Source: Mycoplasma testudinis ATCC 43263 (GTDB lineage: Bacteria; Bacillota_I; Bacilli_A; Mycoplasmatales; Mycoplasmoidaceae). From it: a stretch of 64,000 bases of DNA. This document shows positions 45,324-54,612 of the stretch, piece by piece; the stretch's first letter is position 1; every line of letters starts with the position of its first letter. The stretch spans positions 1-64,000 of the forward strand of contig NZ_JHXT01000001.1 of the NCBI RefSeq assembly GCF_000687795.1, read 5' to 3'. Made by a program: the position numbers and the translations under genes. Under the pieces are notes generated by a model that was not told where the DNA came from, did not search any database, and saw only the letters and a program-made list of their open reading frames with translations.

Positions 45324-46052
45324 TTAAGCAACTTTTAAGCCGTCAAGAGTTGTTAAATGTTCAGCTAATACCTTGGCAAACCGACCAATGTCAGCACCAT
45401 CAATTCAACGGTGGTCAGCAGCAATTGTGATTGGCATAAATTGCTTCACAATATACTTGCCTTCAGCGTTTTTAGAAACATGTTCTTCGATGTTTCCTGG
45501 GGCAACGATACAAACTTCTGGAAAATTAATAATTGGAACACCAAAAGCAGCGCCAATTGAACCAAAATTAGTTAGGCTAATGGTACCGCCACGAATGTCA
45601 GTTAAGCCTAATTTCTTATCTCGAGCTTTTTTTGCAAGTTCACCAATTTTATGGCCAATTTCCACGATTGATAATGCTCCCGCATTTTTAATATTAGGAA
45701 CCATTAGACCATTTTCAGTATCTACAGCAATTCCAAAATTAATTTCCTTTTTTAAGTGAATTTTGTTAGCTTCTTTTTCATATGAAGCGTTAAAAATAGG
45801 GTATTTTTCAATCCCATAAATAACTGCTTTCACTAAGAAAGGTAAAAAGCTTAATTTTAAATTATGACGATTCATAATTTCGTCTTTAACTTGCTTACGA
45901 TAATTTACCAAGTTGGTAACATCCATATAAAAAGTTAATGTTGTAAAAGGAATTTCGGCTTTAGCAACATTCATTTGTTTAGCAATGGCACCACGAATGG
46001 TTGACACTTCTAGTAAAGTATCACCAGGATTTATTTTAATTTCAGTACTCAT
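45324..46052 (-). CDS. pdhC: E2 catalytic core only (dihydrolipoamide acetyltransferase)
   Basis: 242 residues, about the size of an isolated E2 core. It begins STEIKINPGDTLLEVSTIRGAIAKQM and has TLTFYMDVTN, INFGIAVDTENGLMVPNIKNA, GGTISLTNFGSIGAAFG and the catalytic ITIAADHRWIDGADIGRF (His, Asp). It lacks a lipoyl domain and a peripheral-subunit-binding domain. The lipoyl domain is a separate upstream gene in another frame. AAAGGAGC lies ahead of ATG 46052, showing independent initiation. It forms the PDH core. Confidence 0.92.
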
Positions 46053-46091
46053 GATTGAGCTCCTTTAATAAATGGGATTGATTTTAATAAC

Positions 46092-46130
46092 AAAGCCGCT
46101 CGTCTTGACAAAGCAAGAGCAAGCGACTTT
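46092..46130 (-). other. Hairpin between the two halves of E2
   Basis: In the 88-nt gap, AAAGTCGCTTGCTCTTG and CAAGACGAGCGGCTTT can pair around a short loop with only a few mismatches or G-U pairs. It is GC-rich for this genome and is not followed by a T run, so it is unlikely to be a full terminator. It may stabilise or set the ratio of the two coding parts. Confidence 0.6.
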
Positions 46131-46140
46131 TTCAATCAAG

Positions 46141-46569
46141 TTATTTTTTCTTTTGACTACCAAATAATGGTAAAACTTTGTTAGAAACTTTTACTTCTCC
46201 AACAACTGAAGCTCCGCCTGATGGTTGAGCTTCTTCTTGTTTGACTTCTTCGTGGACTTCTTCAACTTTCACTTCTTCAACTGGAGCTGGAGCAGGTGCT
46301 GGTGCAACTTCAGCAACCGGAGCGCTAACGCTAGCGGTTTCGTCAATTAAAGCAATCACGTGACCAACATGAATCACTTCACCTGGAGTCACGAATATTT
46401 TAGTTATAACACCACCAACCGGAGTTGGAATATCTGTAGTTACTTTATCAGTTTCAACGTTCAAAACTGGATCATCGGCTTTAACAACATCGCCTTCTTT
46501 AACAAGGATGTCGTTAACTTTACCTTCTTCTAGTCCTTCGCCGATATCGGCAAATTTAAATTCATACAT
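46141..46569 (-). CDS. Free-standing lipoyl domain of E2
   Basis: 142 residues. The biotinyl/lipoyl fold is complete, with Lys42 in NVETDKVTTDIPTPVGG as the lipoylation site. A Pro/Ala/Glu/Val-rich flexible linker follows, and then GASVVGEVKVSNKVLPLFGSQKKK, which resembles the linker end of M. pneumoniae E2. It stops at TAA 46141 before any catalytic domain. It carries acetyl groups between E1, the E2 core and E3. The C-terminal KKK and VLPLFG stretch may dock to the core. Confidence 0.9.
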   Translation of the reverse strand: MYEFKFADIGEGLEEGKVNDILVKEGDVVKADDPVLNVETDKVTTDIPTPVGGVITKIFVTPGEVIHVGHVIALIDETASVSAPVAEVAPAPAPAPVEEVKVEEVHEEVKQEEAQPSGGASVVGEVKVSNKVLPLFGSQKKK

Positions 46570-46638
46570 AATCTTTTTTAGGGATCCTTTCTCTCTAAAG
46601 TTATTATTTCAAGTTTGACTATACTTAGTGTTTTATAA

Positions 46639-47610
46639 CTATGCCAATAATTCTTTAATGGCATCGTTAACACGGTCTTCAAGTTTAAATTGAATGTGTT
46701 CGGCTTTTGCTAATGGAATTGAAATATCTCAACCAGTTACTCGAACCGGTGGTTTATGAAGAGTAATTCCGGCTTCCACTACCGAAGCAATGATTTCAGC
46801 GGAAACACTAAACGATTTAACTGCTTCATGAACAACCAACAAGCGACCAGTCTTACGAACAGATTCTAAAACTGTTTCTTTGTCTCATGGAGAAATTGTG
46901 CGTAAATCAATTAATTCCACAGCGTCTTCACCATAAGCTTGAATTCAATTGTAACAATCAATTACTGGAGAACCAAAAGTAACCAAAGTTAATTTTTTAC
47001 CTTCTTGAATTATATTTGCTTGGCCAATTTCAACAGTATATGCTTCATCTGGAATTTCTTGTTTAAATGCCCGGTAAGTTTTTTTAGGTTCCAAGAAAAC
47101 AACTGGGTCAGGGTCAGCAACGGCTGCTAAAAACAATCCTTTCATATCATACGGGTTTGAAGGATAAACTACTTTCAATCCAGGAACATGAGCGAAAATT
47201 GCTTCTAATGCTTCACTGTGGTGTTCAAGCGCTTTAATACCACCGCCCATTGGAATCCGTAATACCATTGGTACATGGCGTTGTTGTCGAGTTCGTCCTC
47301 GGTAACGTGCAGCATGAGCAAATAAGTGCATATATCCAGGGAATGAAAAACCATCAAATTGAATTTCCACGATTGGTTTTAATCCACCTAAAGCTGCTCC
47401 AATTGCGGTTCCAACTAAAGCCGCTTCGGCAATTGGTGAATCCCAAACACGTTGTTCACCATATTTTTTTTGTAATCCAGCAGTTGCTCTAAAAACACCA
47501 CCTTCAAAACCGACATCTTCACCATATAAAACAACTTTGTCATCACTGCCTAAGGCAAGGTCCATCGCATTGTTTAATGCTTCAATATTATTACGTGCTT
47601 TGTTACTCAT
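46639..47610 (-). CDS. pdhB: Pyruvate dehydrogenase E1 beta subunit
   Basis: 323 residues. VVLYGEDVGFEGGVFRATAGLQKKYG, VWDSPIAEAALVGTAIGAALGG, PIVEIQFDGF, RIPMGGGIKALEHHSEALEA and VVYPSNPYDMKGL are typical of E1 beta. With E1 alpha it decarboxylates pyruvate and loads acetyl onto lipoyl groups. It ends TAG 46639-46641 after several UGA Trp codons. It starts 12 nt after pdhA. Confidence 0.96.
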
Positions 47611-47622
47611 AATCTTTATATC

Positions 47623-48696
47623 CTATTCAAAGTATTTCTTAGCAATGGCTTTTTGCTTAGCAAGTTCAGGAGTGATTTTGGCATATTGAGAATCGAAAAT
47701 ATCATCAATTGAAACATGTCCCATATTTGCAGCACAAATTGCGTATTCTGCTTCAACTAAGTCAGCAATTTCTTTTTGCATCGCTTCTTCTTTGGCGTCA
47801 TCTCAGTGCGCATTAGCAATCAATCATTTTCGTAAACGATCAATTGGGTCTTTTTTCATTCCTTCAGCTAATTCTTCTTTAGTTCGGTAGATTGTAGGAT
47901 CATCTGAAGTTGTGTGAGGACCTTGGCGGAATGTTACGAATTCAAGAATTACTGGACCCATCCCACTGCGAACGTAAGCTAGCGCATCACGAGCAGCATC
48001 ATAAGATGCAAATAGATCATTTCCGTCAACTCGAGCGCGTGGAATATCAAAGGCAATAGCTTTTGATGAAATATCGCTAACAGCTGATTCATTGTGTGGT
48101 CTTGTTGAAATTGCAAAACCATTGCTGTTAATACAGAATAAGCTGTTTCATTTGTGAATTGCAGCCATATTAATTGCTTCATAGAATTCACCTTCAGCTG
48201 TTCCACCATCACCGATGAAAGAAACCGAAGCGTTTTTCTTACCTTGATACTTTAAAGCATATCCCATTCCAGCATTGTGTGAAATTTGTGCACCAATGGT
48301 AATGTTAATCGGTAAAACGTTAACGCCTTCAGGGAAAACATTTCCAAGTTCATTTCCCGCTCAATACAACATTAAGGTATGAAGGGGAACACCACGCATG
48401 TTCATCAAACAATCACTGCGGAATGCTGGAACCAATCAGTCTTCTTTATGCATTGCAAGAGCAACTGCTGCTTGAAGTGCTTCTTCACCTAAATTAGGTG
48501 CAAAATTCAACATTTTACCTGAACGTTGTCAGTTCAGCATCTTTTTGTCTTTTTGCCGACTAATGTTCATGAACTTATATGCTTCTAACACCTTTTCAAC
48601 TGATAAATTAGGTGTATAACCATCTACTAATTTACCATCAATATCTAAAACCTGAAAAAAACTTTCAGGAATCTTACTTTTGACAAGAATGGACAT
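47623..48696 (-). CDS. pdhA: Pyruvate dehydrogenase E1 alpha subunit
   Basis: 357 residues with seven UGA Trp codons, so largely hidden under the standard code. The thiamine-diphosphate motif is SFIGDGGTAEGEFYEAINMA..HKWNSLFCINSN, and the phosphorylation-loop region FRQGPHTTSDDPT is also seen. It heads a minus-strand operon of seven genes: pdhA, pdhB, lipoyl protein, E2 core, lpdA, lplA, hypothetical. ATG 48696 has AAAGGAAAAT upstream. Confidence 0.95.
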
Positions 48697-48743
48697 CGAT
48701 ATTTTCCTTTAATCTGGCACGCCAACCGTGCTTATAAAAGTAA

Positions 48744-48764
48744 AACCTTATATTATATAAGGTT
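48744..48764 (-). promoter_or_regulatory. PDH operon promoter within a 21-bp dyad
   Basis: AACCTTATA-TTA-TATAAGGTT is a perfect dyad with 9-bp arms centred on a TATAAT-like -10 box, about 50-70 nt ahead of pdhA. A small GCAC..GTGC hairpin (48717-48731) follows in the leader. A protein bound to the dyad would block the promoter; the regulator is not known. Confidence 0.5.
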
Positions 48765-48924
48765 CATACCTTGGCTCTTATTTTACCTTTTAAATTAAAA
48801 AAATTAAAAAAAACGCTTGTTTAGATAGCGAAATAAAGCAACGAAAATACGATTTTTTTAATGATTTAATAAGACAGTCAATTTTTTTGTAATTTAAGAC
48901 TTTTTAGCATGATAAACAAAATAA

Positions 48925-48961
48925 AAAAACGGTCAGGTTTAAAACCCCTGAGCCGTTTTTT
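48925..48961 (-). terminator. Terminator of the NADH oxidase gene
   Basis: Stem AAAAACGG.TCAGG / CCTGA.CCGTTTTT with loop TTTAAAACC, placed between the nox stop and the pdhA start region. T run on the minus strand. Confidence 0.85.
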
Positions 48962-48982
48962 AAATAAGATACTTAAAAGATT

Positions 48983-50371
48983 TTATCCCTTAAAGTAGTT
49001 AAGTCCAAGTGCTTGCATAATTGCGCCTAAAACAAAGTTGAATGGTTTGTTGTAATGTGGCAAGAAGAAGACATCAGTGAACGCTAAATCAATCAAAGTC
49101 ATTTTCTTTTGAATAGCTAAAGCTAAATAATAAATTGTTTCTGTGTGATTAGTGTTGTGTGATCCAATTTGAGCACCTAACAAACGTAATGATTGTTTGT
49201 CAAAGACAAGTTTACATTTAACGCGGTCATAAGTGTTCATTCATTCAGGACGGTCGTTGTCTTCTCAGAAAGAAGTAGCAACTTCAATACCCATGTGCTT
49301 AGCAGCATCTTCAGAAATTCCAGTACTTGCTAAATGATTACCAAATACGTGGATTGCGTTTGTTCCAACAACGCTTTCTAAAGCAACGTGTCCAGCCCCA
49401 TTAATATGGCAGGCTGCAGCGATTCCGGTTTTAACAGCATTAGTTGCTAAATCAATACCCATATGTTGACCTGTTGCTGCATTATATAAAGCAGCCATAC
49501 CACCAATTACATAAACGTCTGGAATTGAAGATTCACAGTGTTCATTAACAATGATTGCGCCGTTTTTAACTTTTTTAGCATTAGGCAACAATGATGTATT
49601 TGGGTGGAATCCAATTGATTGAATAACTAAGTCAGCTTCAACTTTACCGTGGTCTGTTTGAACACCAGTAATTGTTTTGTTAGCTTGGTTAACAGTGTAA
49701 CCTTCAACTTTAGTACCAACCATTAGATGAACACCAGCTTTTTTAACTGATGCTGCTAACATATCAGAAATTTCATGGTCATAGTAATGTGCAGCTGGAG
49801 CTGGAAGTAAATCGATTAAAGTAGTTTCTTTACCGCGTTCCATAGCAGCTTCTGCTAATTCAATACCAATGTATCCCGCACCAATAATGGCAACTCGTTT
49901 AATTGCTGGGTCTTCCATATCACGAATGATTTCTTGTGCGTGTTGGTAAGTTTTACTTGCAACTAAGTTTTTAATTCCACCACAATATTTGTCAGCATAG
50001 TTTAATTCAGCACCTGGTGTGCAGATTGGTCAAGAACCAGCTGCTACAACTAACTTATCATATTTATCTTCAATCATTTCGTTAGTGTCTAAGTTTTTAA
50101 CAACTACTGTTTTTGTGTCAGTGTTAATTTTCATAACTTCATGACGCATAAACACACTAGCACCCATTTTTTGAAGTTCAGCTGGATTAGAATAGAACAA
50201 ATCTTTCATATCCTTAACAATACCAGATACTGCTAATGCAATTCCACATCCTAAAAAAGAAATGTTGTCGTTACGATCATATGCAGTAACTTTGTTTTGA
50301 GGGTTTTGCGCTAATAAAGTACGAATGGCAGATGTACCAGCGTGATTAACTCCTACTACAATTATTTTCAT
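48983..50371 (-). CDS. nox: NADH oxidase (water-forming type)
   Basis: 462 residues. FAD-binding KIIVVGVNHAGTSAIRTLL, the redox-active Cys42 in NISFLGCGIAL, NAD-binding RVAIIGAGYIGIELAEAA, and YVIGGMAA in place of the more usual GD motif. The family oxidises NADH with O2, giving water through a Cys-sulfenic acid. It frees NAD+ for glycolysis and PDH and lowers oxygen. A few TGA codons are Trp. Single-gene unit with its own terminator. Confidence 0.92.
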
Positions 50372-50601
50372 TTAATTACTCCTAAAATTTTGGTATTAAA
50401 TTTGCAACCTAATACCTTAAAATTACATCTATATTCTATATAAAAATTATGTTTTTCGATATAAACAGCAAGATAAAAAAATATTTTAGGAAACAAAAAA
50501 AGAACAAATATAATGCAAAAAAACATTTTTTTAAAAAAAAAGAGATTAACGACAAACTATTTAGTCGATAATTTTGTTATGACTTTAGCTAACTTATAAC
50601 A

Positions 50602-50645
50602 AAAAACAAGGAAGCAGATTTAATCATCTGCTACTCCTTGTTTTT
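50602..50645 (-). terminator. Terminator of the PQ-loop gene
   Basis: AAAAACAAGGA.AGCAGA / TCTGCT..TCCTTGTTTTT forms a long interrupted stem about 30 nt after the stop at 50677. The rest of the 305-nt gap 50372-50676 holds the nox start region and no gene. Confidence 0.85.
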
Positions 50646-50676
50646 GATTTTTCCAACTTATTAAATTTAAAACAAT

Positions 50677-51606
50677 TTAGTATCAAATATAATGTTTTTT
50701 TCCAGTTTTTCTTATTAATTCTTTGTGTTGTAAGTGTCAATAAGCAAGTTGCGCGACACAGAAAGCGAACGACAAGAATTGTAAGATGAATTGGAAAGAA
50801 TAAATTCCTAAGTTTTGGCTATTTCCTTGAATCACTTCCTTGATTCCGGGGATTGCTGCAATTGTATTTGCAGCATTCAATTGATCAATAATGTATTGGA
50901 ATTTTGCAATTTGAATTGCTCAAGCAATAGTTCATAAACCATTATAAATAACAACTATAAAAATGTAAGTGTAAGGTTGAGCTGGTAAATTTTTCTTGCG
51001 AATTCCAATAATTGTTTGTGGAATGAAAGAAGTTAATAAAAGCACAGGAGCTAAAACATTAGGGAATAGCGCTAAGTTATTTAAACTAGCTGCTTCATCT
51101 GAAGAAATTGAAACAACTGAATTTGGTGGCACACTAGCAACAATAGGAAGTGGAGTGCTTACAGGACCAAAGATCTTTCCACCTGTTAATCCCATAAACA
51201 TTACATTAATTGCAACATAGAGAACAATAATCGAATAACTAATGTATTTTTTTGGCATACTCAAACGCGAGACTTTTCGATAACGAACTATCAAAAACAT
51301 TTGAGCACCGAACACCATAACTGCTAAAAATTCGGCAATAACTAATTCCAGATTTCTGGTCATTGTTCCTAATCAACAAAATGCGACTAATGAACTGAAG
51401 AAAATTCAAAACGAAGCTAGTGAAATTTCCTCAGAATTCTTTGTTCTTAACAAAGTGATAAAGTGCGGTGCACCTACAAGAATAACAAAAACAACACCAA
51501 TACCTGCAATAACGCTATAAGCGTTATCAAGCGAGGTTACAAAATTGCTTGAAGCAATCTCGGATGCTGCATCTTGAAATATAGCAGTAAACGGATGAAT
51601 ACCCAT
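50677..51606 (-). CDS. PQ-loop repeat membrane protein
   Basis: 309 residues, about seven hydrophobic segments. Two PQ-loop-like motifs can be seen: GAPHFITLLRTKNSEEISLASFW (Pro-His instead of Pro-Gln) and SFIPQTIIGIRKKN. The arrangement recalls SWEET/MtN3 or lysosomal-transporter-like proteins, which move sugars or amino acids. A long outer loop of about 50 residues (PVSTPLPIVASVPPNSVVSIS) lies between the halves. The substrate is unknown. Confidence 0.72.
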
Positions 51607-51625
51607 ATTATTTCCTTTTATATAT

Positions 51626-51654
51626 TTTATCTAACCACCTAAAATAAAGTCCAA
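51626..51654 (-). promoter_or_regulatory. Promoter of the PQ-loop gene
   Basis: TTGGAC (51649-51654) and GATAAA (51626-51631) on the minus strand with a 17-nt spacer, followed closely by AAAGGAAATAAT and the ATG. The short leader leaves little room for other control. Confidence 0.4.
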
Positions 51655-51830
51655 ATACTATGAGGTTGTCATGCTTCAAAAATTAAATCAGATATTAGAA
51701 ACGGCAAATATTATACACCCAAATAAAATATTAAAAATAATTATTTGCATAAATTATCACCACTTTGGGTGCGAATTTTGTTGACCAAAATAAAAACGCT
51801 ATTTTGATAAATTATGTCAATCAAAGCATA

Positions 51831-51854
51831 AAAAAATGGCAATGGCCATTTTTT
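51831..51854 (-). terminator. Terminator of acetate kinase
   Basis: AAAAAATGGC (51831-51840), loop AATG, GCCATTTTTT (51845-51854). No gene is seen in 51607-51915. Confidence 0.85.
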
Positions 51855-51915
51855 CCTTTTTGACATAAATATTGATATTAATCATTTTTTCAGTTAATGC
51901 TAATTAGTAGTTTTG

Positions 51916-53112
51916 TTATTTACTTTTTTTTACGTTTTTTAATTTTCCAAAAGTTTTAACATCTCGTAAAATCATTAATTCTTCGTTTGTTCTTACTTGA
52001 TAAACTGGAATGGGCGATTTTTTATCACTCACAAGACGCAAGTCTGAATACTTTTCATCAAAAGCTTTTTCATTTAAAGAAATCTTCAAACCACCAAGTT
52101 CTTGAGAAATCCTCAATAAAGAAGGCTTACTATTTTCACCAACACCTGCAGTGAAAACAATGGCATCAACTTTGGCTTTTAATTGGTTTCAGTATTTAAC
52201 GATATAATCAGCGATTCTTGAAGCATACATTTCTAAAGCGACAATATTATTCTTGGCGTTTGCTTCAACATCGCGCATATCAGAAGAACCAGTAAGTCCT
52301 AATAAACCGCTTGCTTTATTTAATTTGTTAACTAAATCGTTTGCACTCATTTTAGTACAAGCCATTACATATTCAACTACTGAAGGATCAATATCTCCTG
52401 AACGGCTTCCCATGACTAACCCTTCAAGAGGTGTAAAACCCATTGAAGTATTGTATGATTGTGAATCTTTAATCGCACAGATTGATGCACCATTACCTAA
52501 ATGACAAACAATTAAATTTACTTTTGATTTCTTTAAATGCTTTTCCATTCTGTCAGTAATGTACCGGTACGAAGTTCCGTGAAAACCATAACGTCTTACT
52601 AAATATTTTGTTTCTCATTCTTGAGGAACTGCATACTTATAATTCTTGGCAGGCATAGTTGCATGAAAGGTAGTATCAAAGACAGCAACATTACTTGCAG
52701 CAGGAACTAATTTCATAACAACTTTAATAACGTCAGATTCAGCCTTATTATGCAATGGTGCAAGTGCACTGTATTCAACAATTTTGTTTAATGCCTTCTG
52801 ATCAACAAAAACTGAACTCTTGAAATAACTTGCCCCTTGAACGATACGGTGTCCGGCTCCTTTAATTTCATTAAGGTTAGAGATAATTTTCAAACTTAAT
52901 AAATGATCTAAAATACATTTAAAAGCTGCTTCATGATCTGGAAAATCAACTTTTTTAGAAAGTTTTTTGCCATTAGCTTCAATTTCGAAACTTCCGTCAA
53001 CGAAAATTCGTTCGCATAATCCCTTTGCTAAAACTGCTTCTTTTTCATCATAGACTTGAAACTTAATAGAACTAGATCCGGCATTGATTACCAGAATTTT
53101 ATCGGTTGTCAT
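51916..53112 (-). CDS. ackA: Acetate kinase
   Basis: 398 residues, normal length. KILVINAGSSSIKFQVY (phosphate loop), GHRIVQGA, VFDTTFHATMP, RRYGFHGTSYRY (His, Arg), LIVCHLGNGASICAI, GFTPLEGLVMGSRSGDIDP, and TAGVGENS. It makes ATP from acetyl phosphate, completing the route pyruvate, acetyl-CoA, acetyl-P, acetate. Phosphotransacetylase is not in the window. Three TGA Trp codons. Confidence 0.97.
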
Positions 53113-53279
53113 TAATTAGTAACTCCTTTTGATAACTATTAAGTATTTTATACCTTTAACAATAAAATAATTCATAAAAGCAATTTTTAAAACATTCATA
53201 TTTTTTAAAACGATATAATTTAAGCAATAGCCTTATAACTTAATAAATAATCTTCTACTTGCGCAAAAGGAATAAACAA

Positions 53280-54098
53280 ATGAATCAAAAATTAATTAGC
53301 CAATGTGAAATGGGTTTTGGAACCTACAAGAATCATGACAACGGAACTGCTTTTTTGAAAAATTTAGAAATCGTGTGTGGATTAAAACAGTATCAATTCA
53401 TCGATACTGCCCGTTTGTATAAAAACGAGAAAGCAATCGGATACGCCCTTAGCAAAATACCACCTATAAAGAAAGAAAACATTCTCATTCAATCAAAAGT
53501 TTGAACTAACCAATTTCATCAGGTTAAAAAAGAATTAATAAAGTCACTAACAGATTTACGGCTGCTTAAGTTAGATAGTTATTTATTACACCGACCCCAT
53601 TGAGATATGAAGGTTAATATTAAAGCATGACAAGATTTAATTAAATGCCAACAACAAGGTTTAGTAACAGAGATTGGGGTTAGCAACTTTGATTATGAAA
53701 TGATTATGATCTTATATAACAAAACTGGAGTAATGCCTGCTATCAATCAAATTGAATTATCGGTATCTAACATGCGGTGGGATCGTATTTTCAATAACAA
53801 AAAATTAAAAATAGTAACACAAAGCTGGAGACCTTTAACTAATGACTTTAAGAGCATCAGCAAAAACCCATTAATTGTTCAACTATCTAAAAAATATAAA
53901 GTCGCTGAAGCATTGATTTTAGTGGCCTTTTTAAAAAATTTAAAACTATGCCCAATTGTTAAATCGCAAAATCAAGAACGAATTATAGAAAACGCAAAAG
54001 CTTTTGAAATTAAACTATCTGAAAAAGAAATTGCACAATTGCAAAAACTAAACATTTATATAAGTGCATCTTCAAGTACTTATTCAAAGTTAAAATAG
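53280..54098 (+). CDS. Aldo/keto reductase
   Basis: 272 residues, normal AKR length. It shows MGFGTYKN, the catalytic FIDTARLYKNEKAIG (Asp, Tyr), VKKELIKSLTDLRLLKLDSYLLHRPH (His), VTEIGVSNF and CPIVKSQNQERIIENAKAF (NADPH-phosphate binding). It reduces aldehydes or ketones with NADPH. ATG 53280 has AAAAGGAAT upstream; an in-frame TTG at 53259 gives a longer reading but is less likely. Confidence 0.92.
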
Positions 54099-54262
54099 CA
54101 TAAATATGTGGAAAAAACCAATATTTTGTTAACAGACCAAAATATTTTCTTAAATTTAACAAGTTTTAAGCATTTAGATATATAGGGAATCAAAAAAAAT
54201 AATAGATTAACCCAAATTTCAAAAATAATGGTTTTTTGATTCCTATTTCTTAAGGAGGAAAA

Positions 54263-54562
54263 ATGCAACGTATTTCAGTTCAAAACAAAAAGAATATTTA
54301 TGGCGGATTATCTTTTTGGTCTTTTGCCATGGGAGGAAGTTTATTAGTCAATATGGCTGTTCAAGGAATTAACAGTTTGATTTCGACAATAAGAGGACCA
54401 CAACAGCAAGCAAAACCAACTAGCTATAATAATTCTTGGGCATCAGGCACTAACAGCTATAACTCAGGAACGCCTTTGTATCTGCGATTCGGTCTCACCC
54501 CTGGTAAAGCAGCAATGATGGTTGGCTTACCAAGCGGTGGTGCTCCGTACTCTATTTTGTAA
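54263..54562 (+). CDS. Small protein with a possible double-glycine leader
   Basis: 99 residues behind a very strong ribosome binding site (AAGGAGGAAAA). The first 15 residues MQRISVQNKKNIYGG end in Gly-Gly with hydrophobic residues at -12 and -4, as in double-glycine export leaders, although Glu at -8 and Leu at -7 are missing. Then come a hydrophobic Gly-rich segment (LSFWSFAMGGSLLVNMAV), a Gln/Asn/Ser-rich middle, and a Gly-rich end. No peptidase-containing ABC transporter is in the window. It could be an exported peptide or a small membrane protein. Confidence 0.65.
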   Translation: MQRISVQNKKNIYGGLSFWSFAMGGSLLVNMAVQGINSLISTIRGPQQQAKPTSYNNSWASGTNSYNSGTPLYLRFGLTPGKAAMMVGLPSGGAPYSIL

Positions 54563-54570
54563 ATTAAAAG

Positions 54571-54612
54571 TGAGTGATCTAGACTAACATCTAGGCACTC
54601 ATTTTATTTTTT
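54571..54612. terminator. Terminator of the small peptide gene
   Basis: TGAGTG..CTAG / CTAG.CACTCA stem at 54571-54601 followed by ATTTTATTTTTT on the plus strand. It runs into the stop codon of the convergent gene at 54604. Confidence 0.75.

Noticed and set aside
45324-46569. The split E2 as a recent frameshift
   Set aside because: The two parts are separated by 88 nt with a hairpin, lie in different frames, and the second has its own ribosome binding site. A simple one-base error would not produce this.
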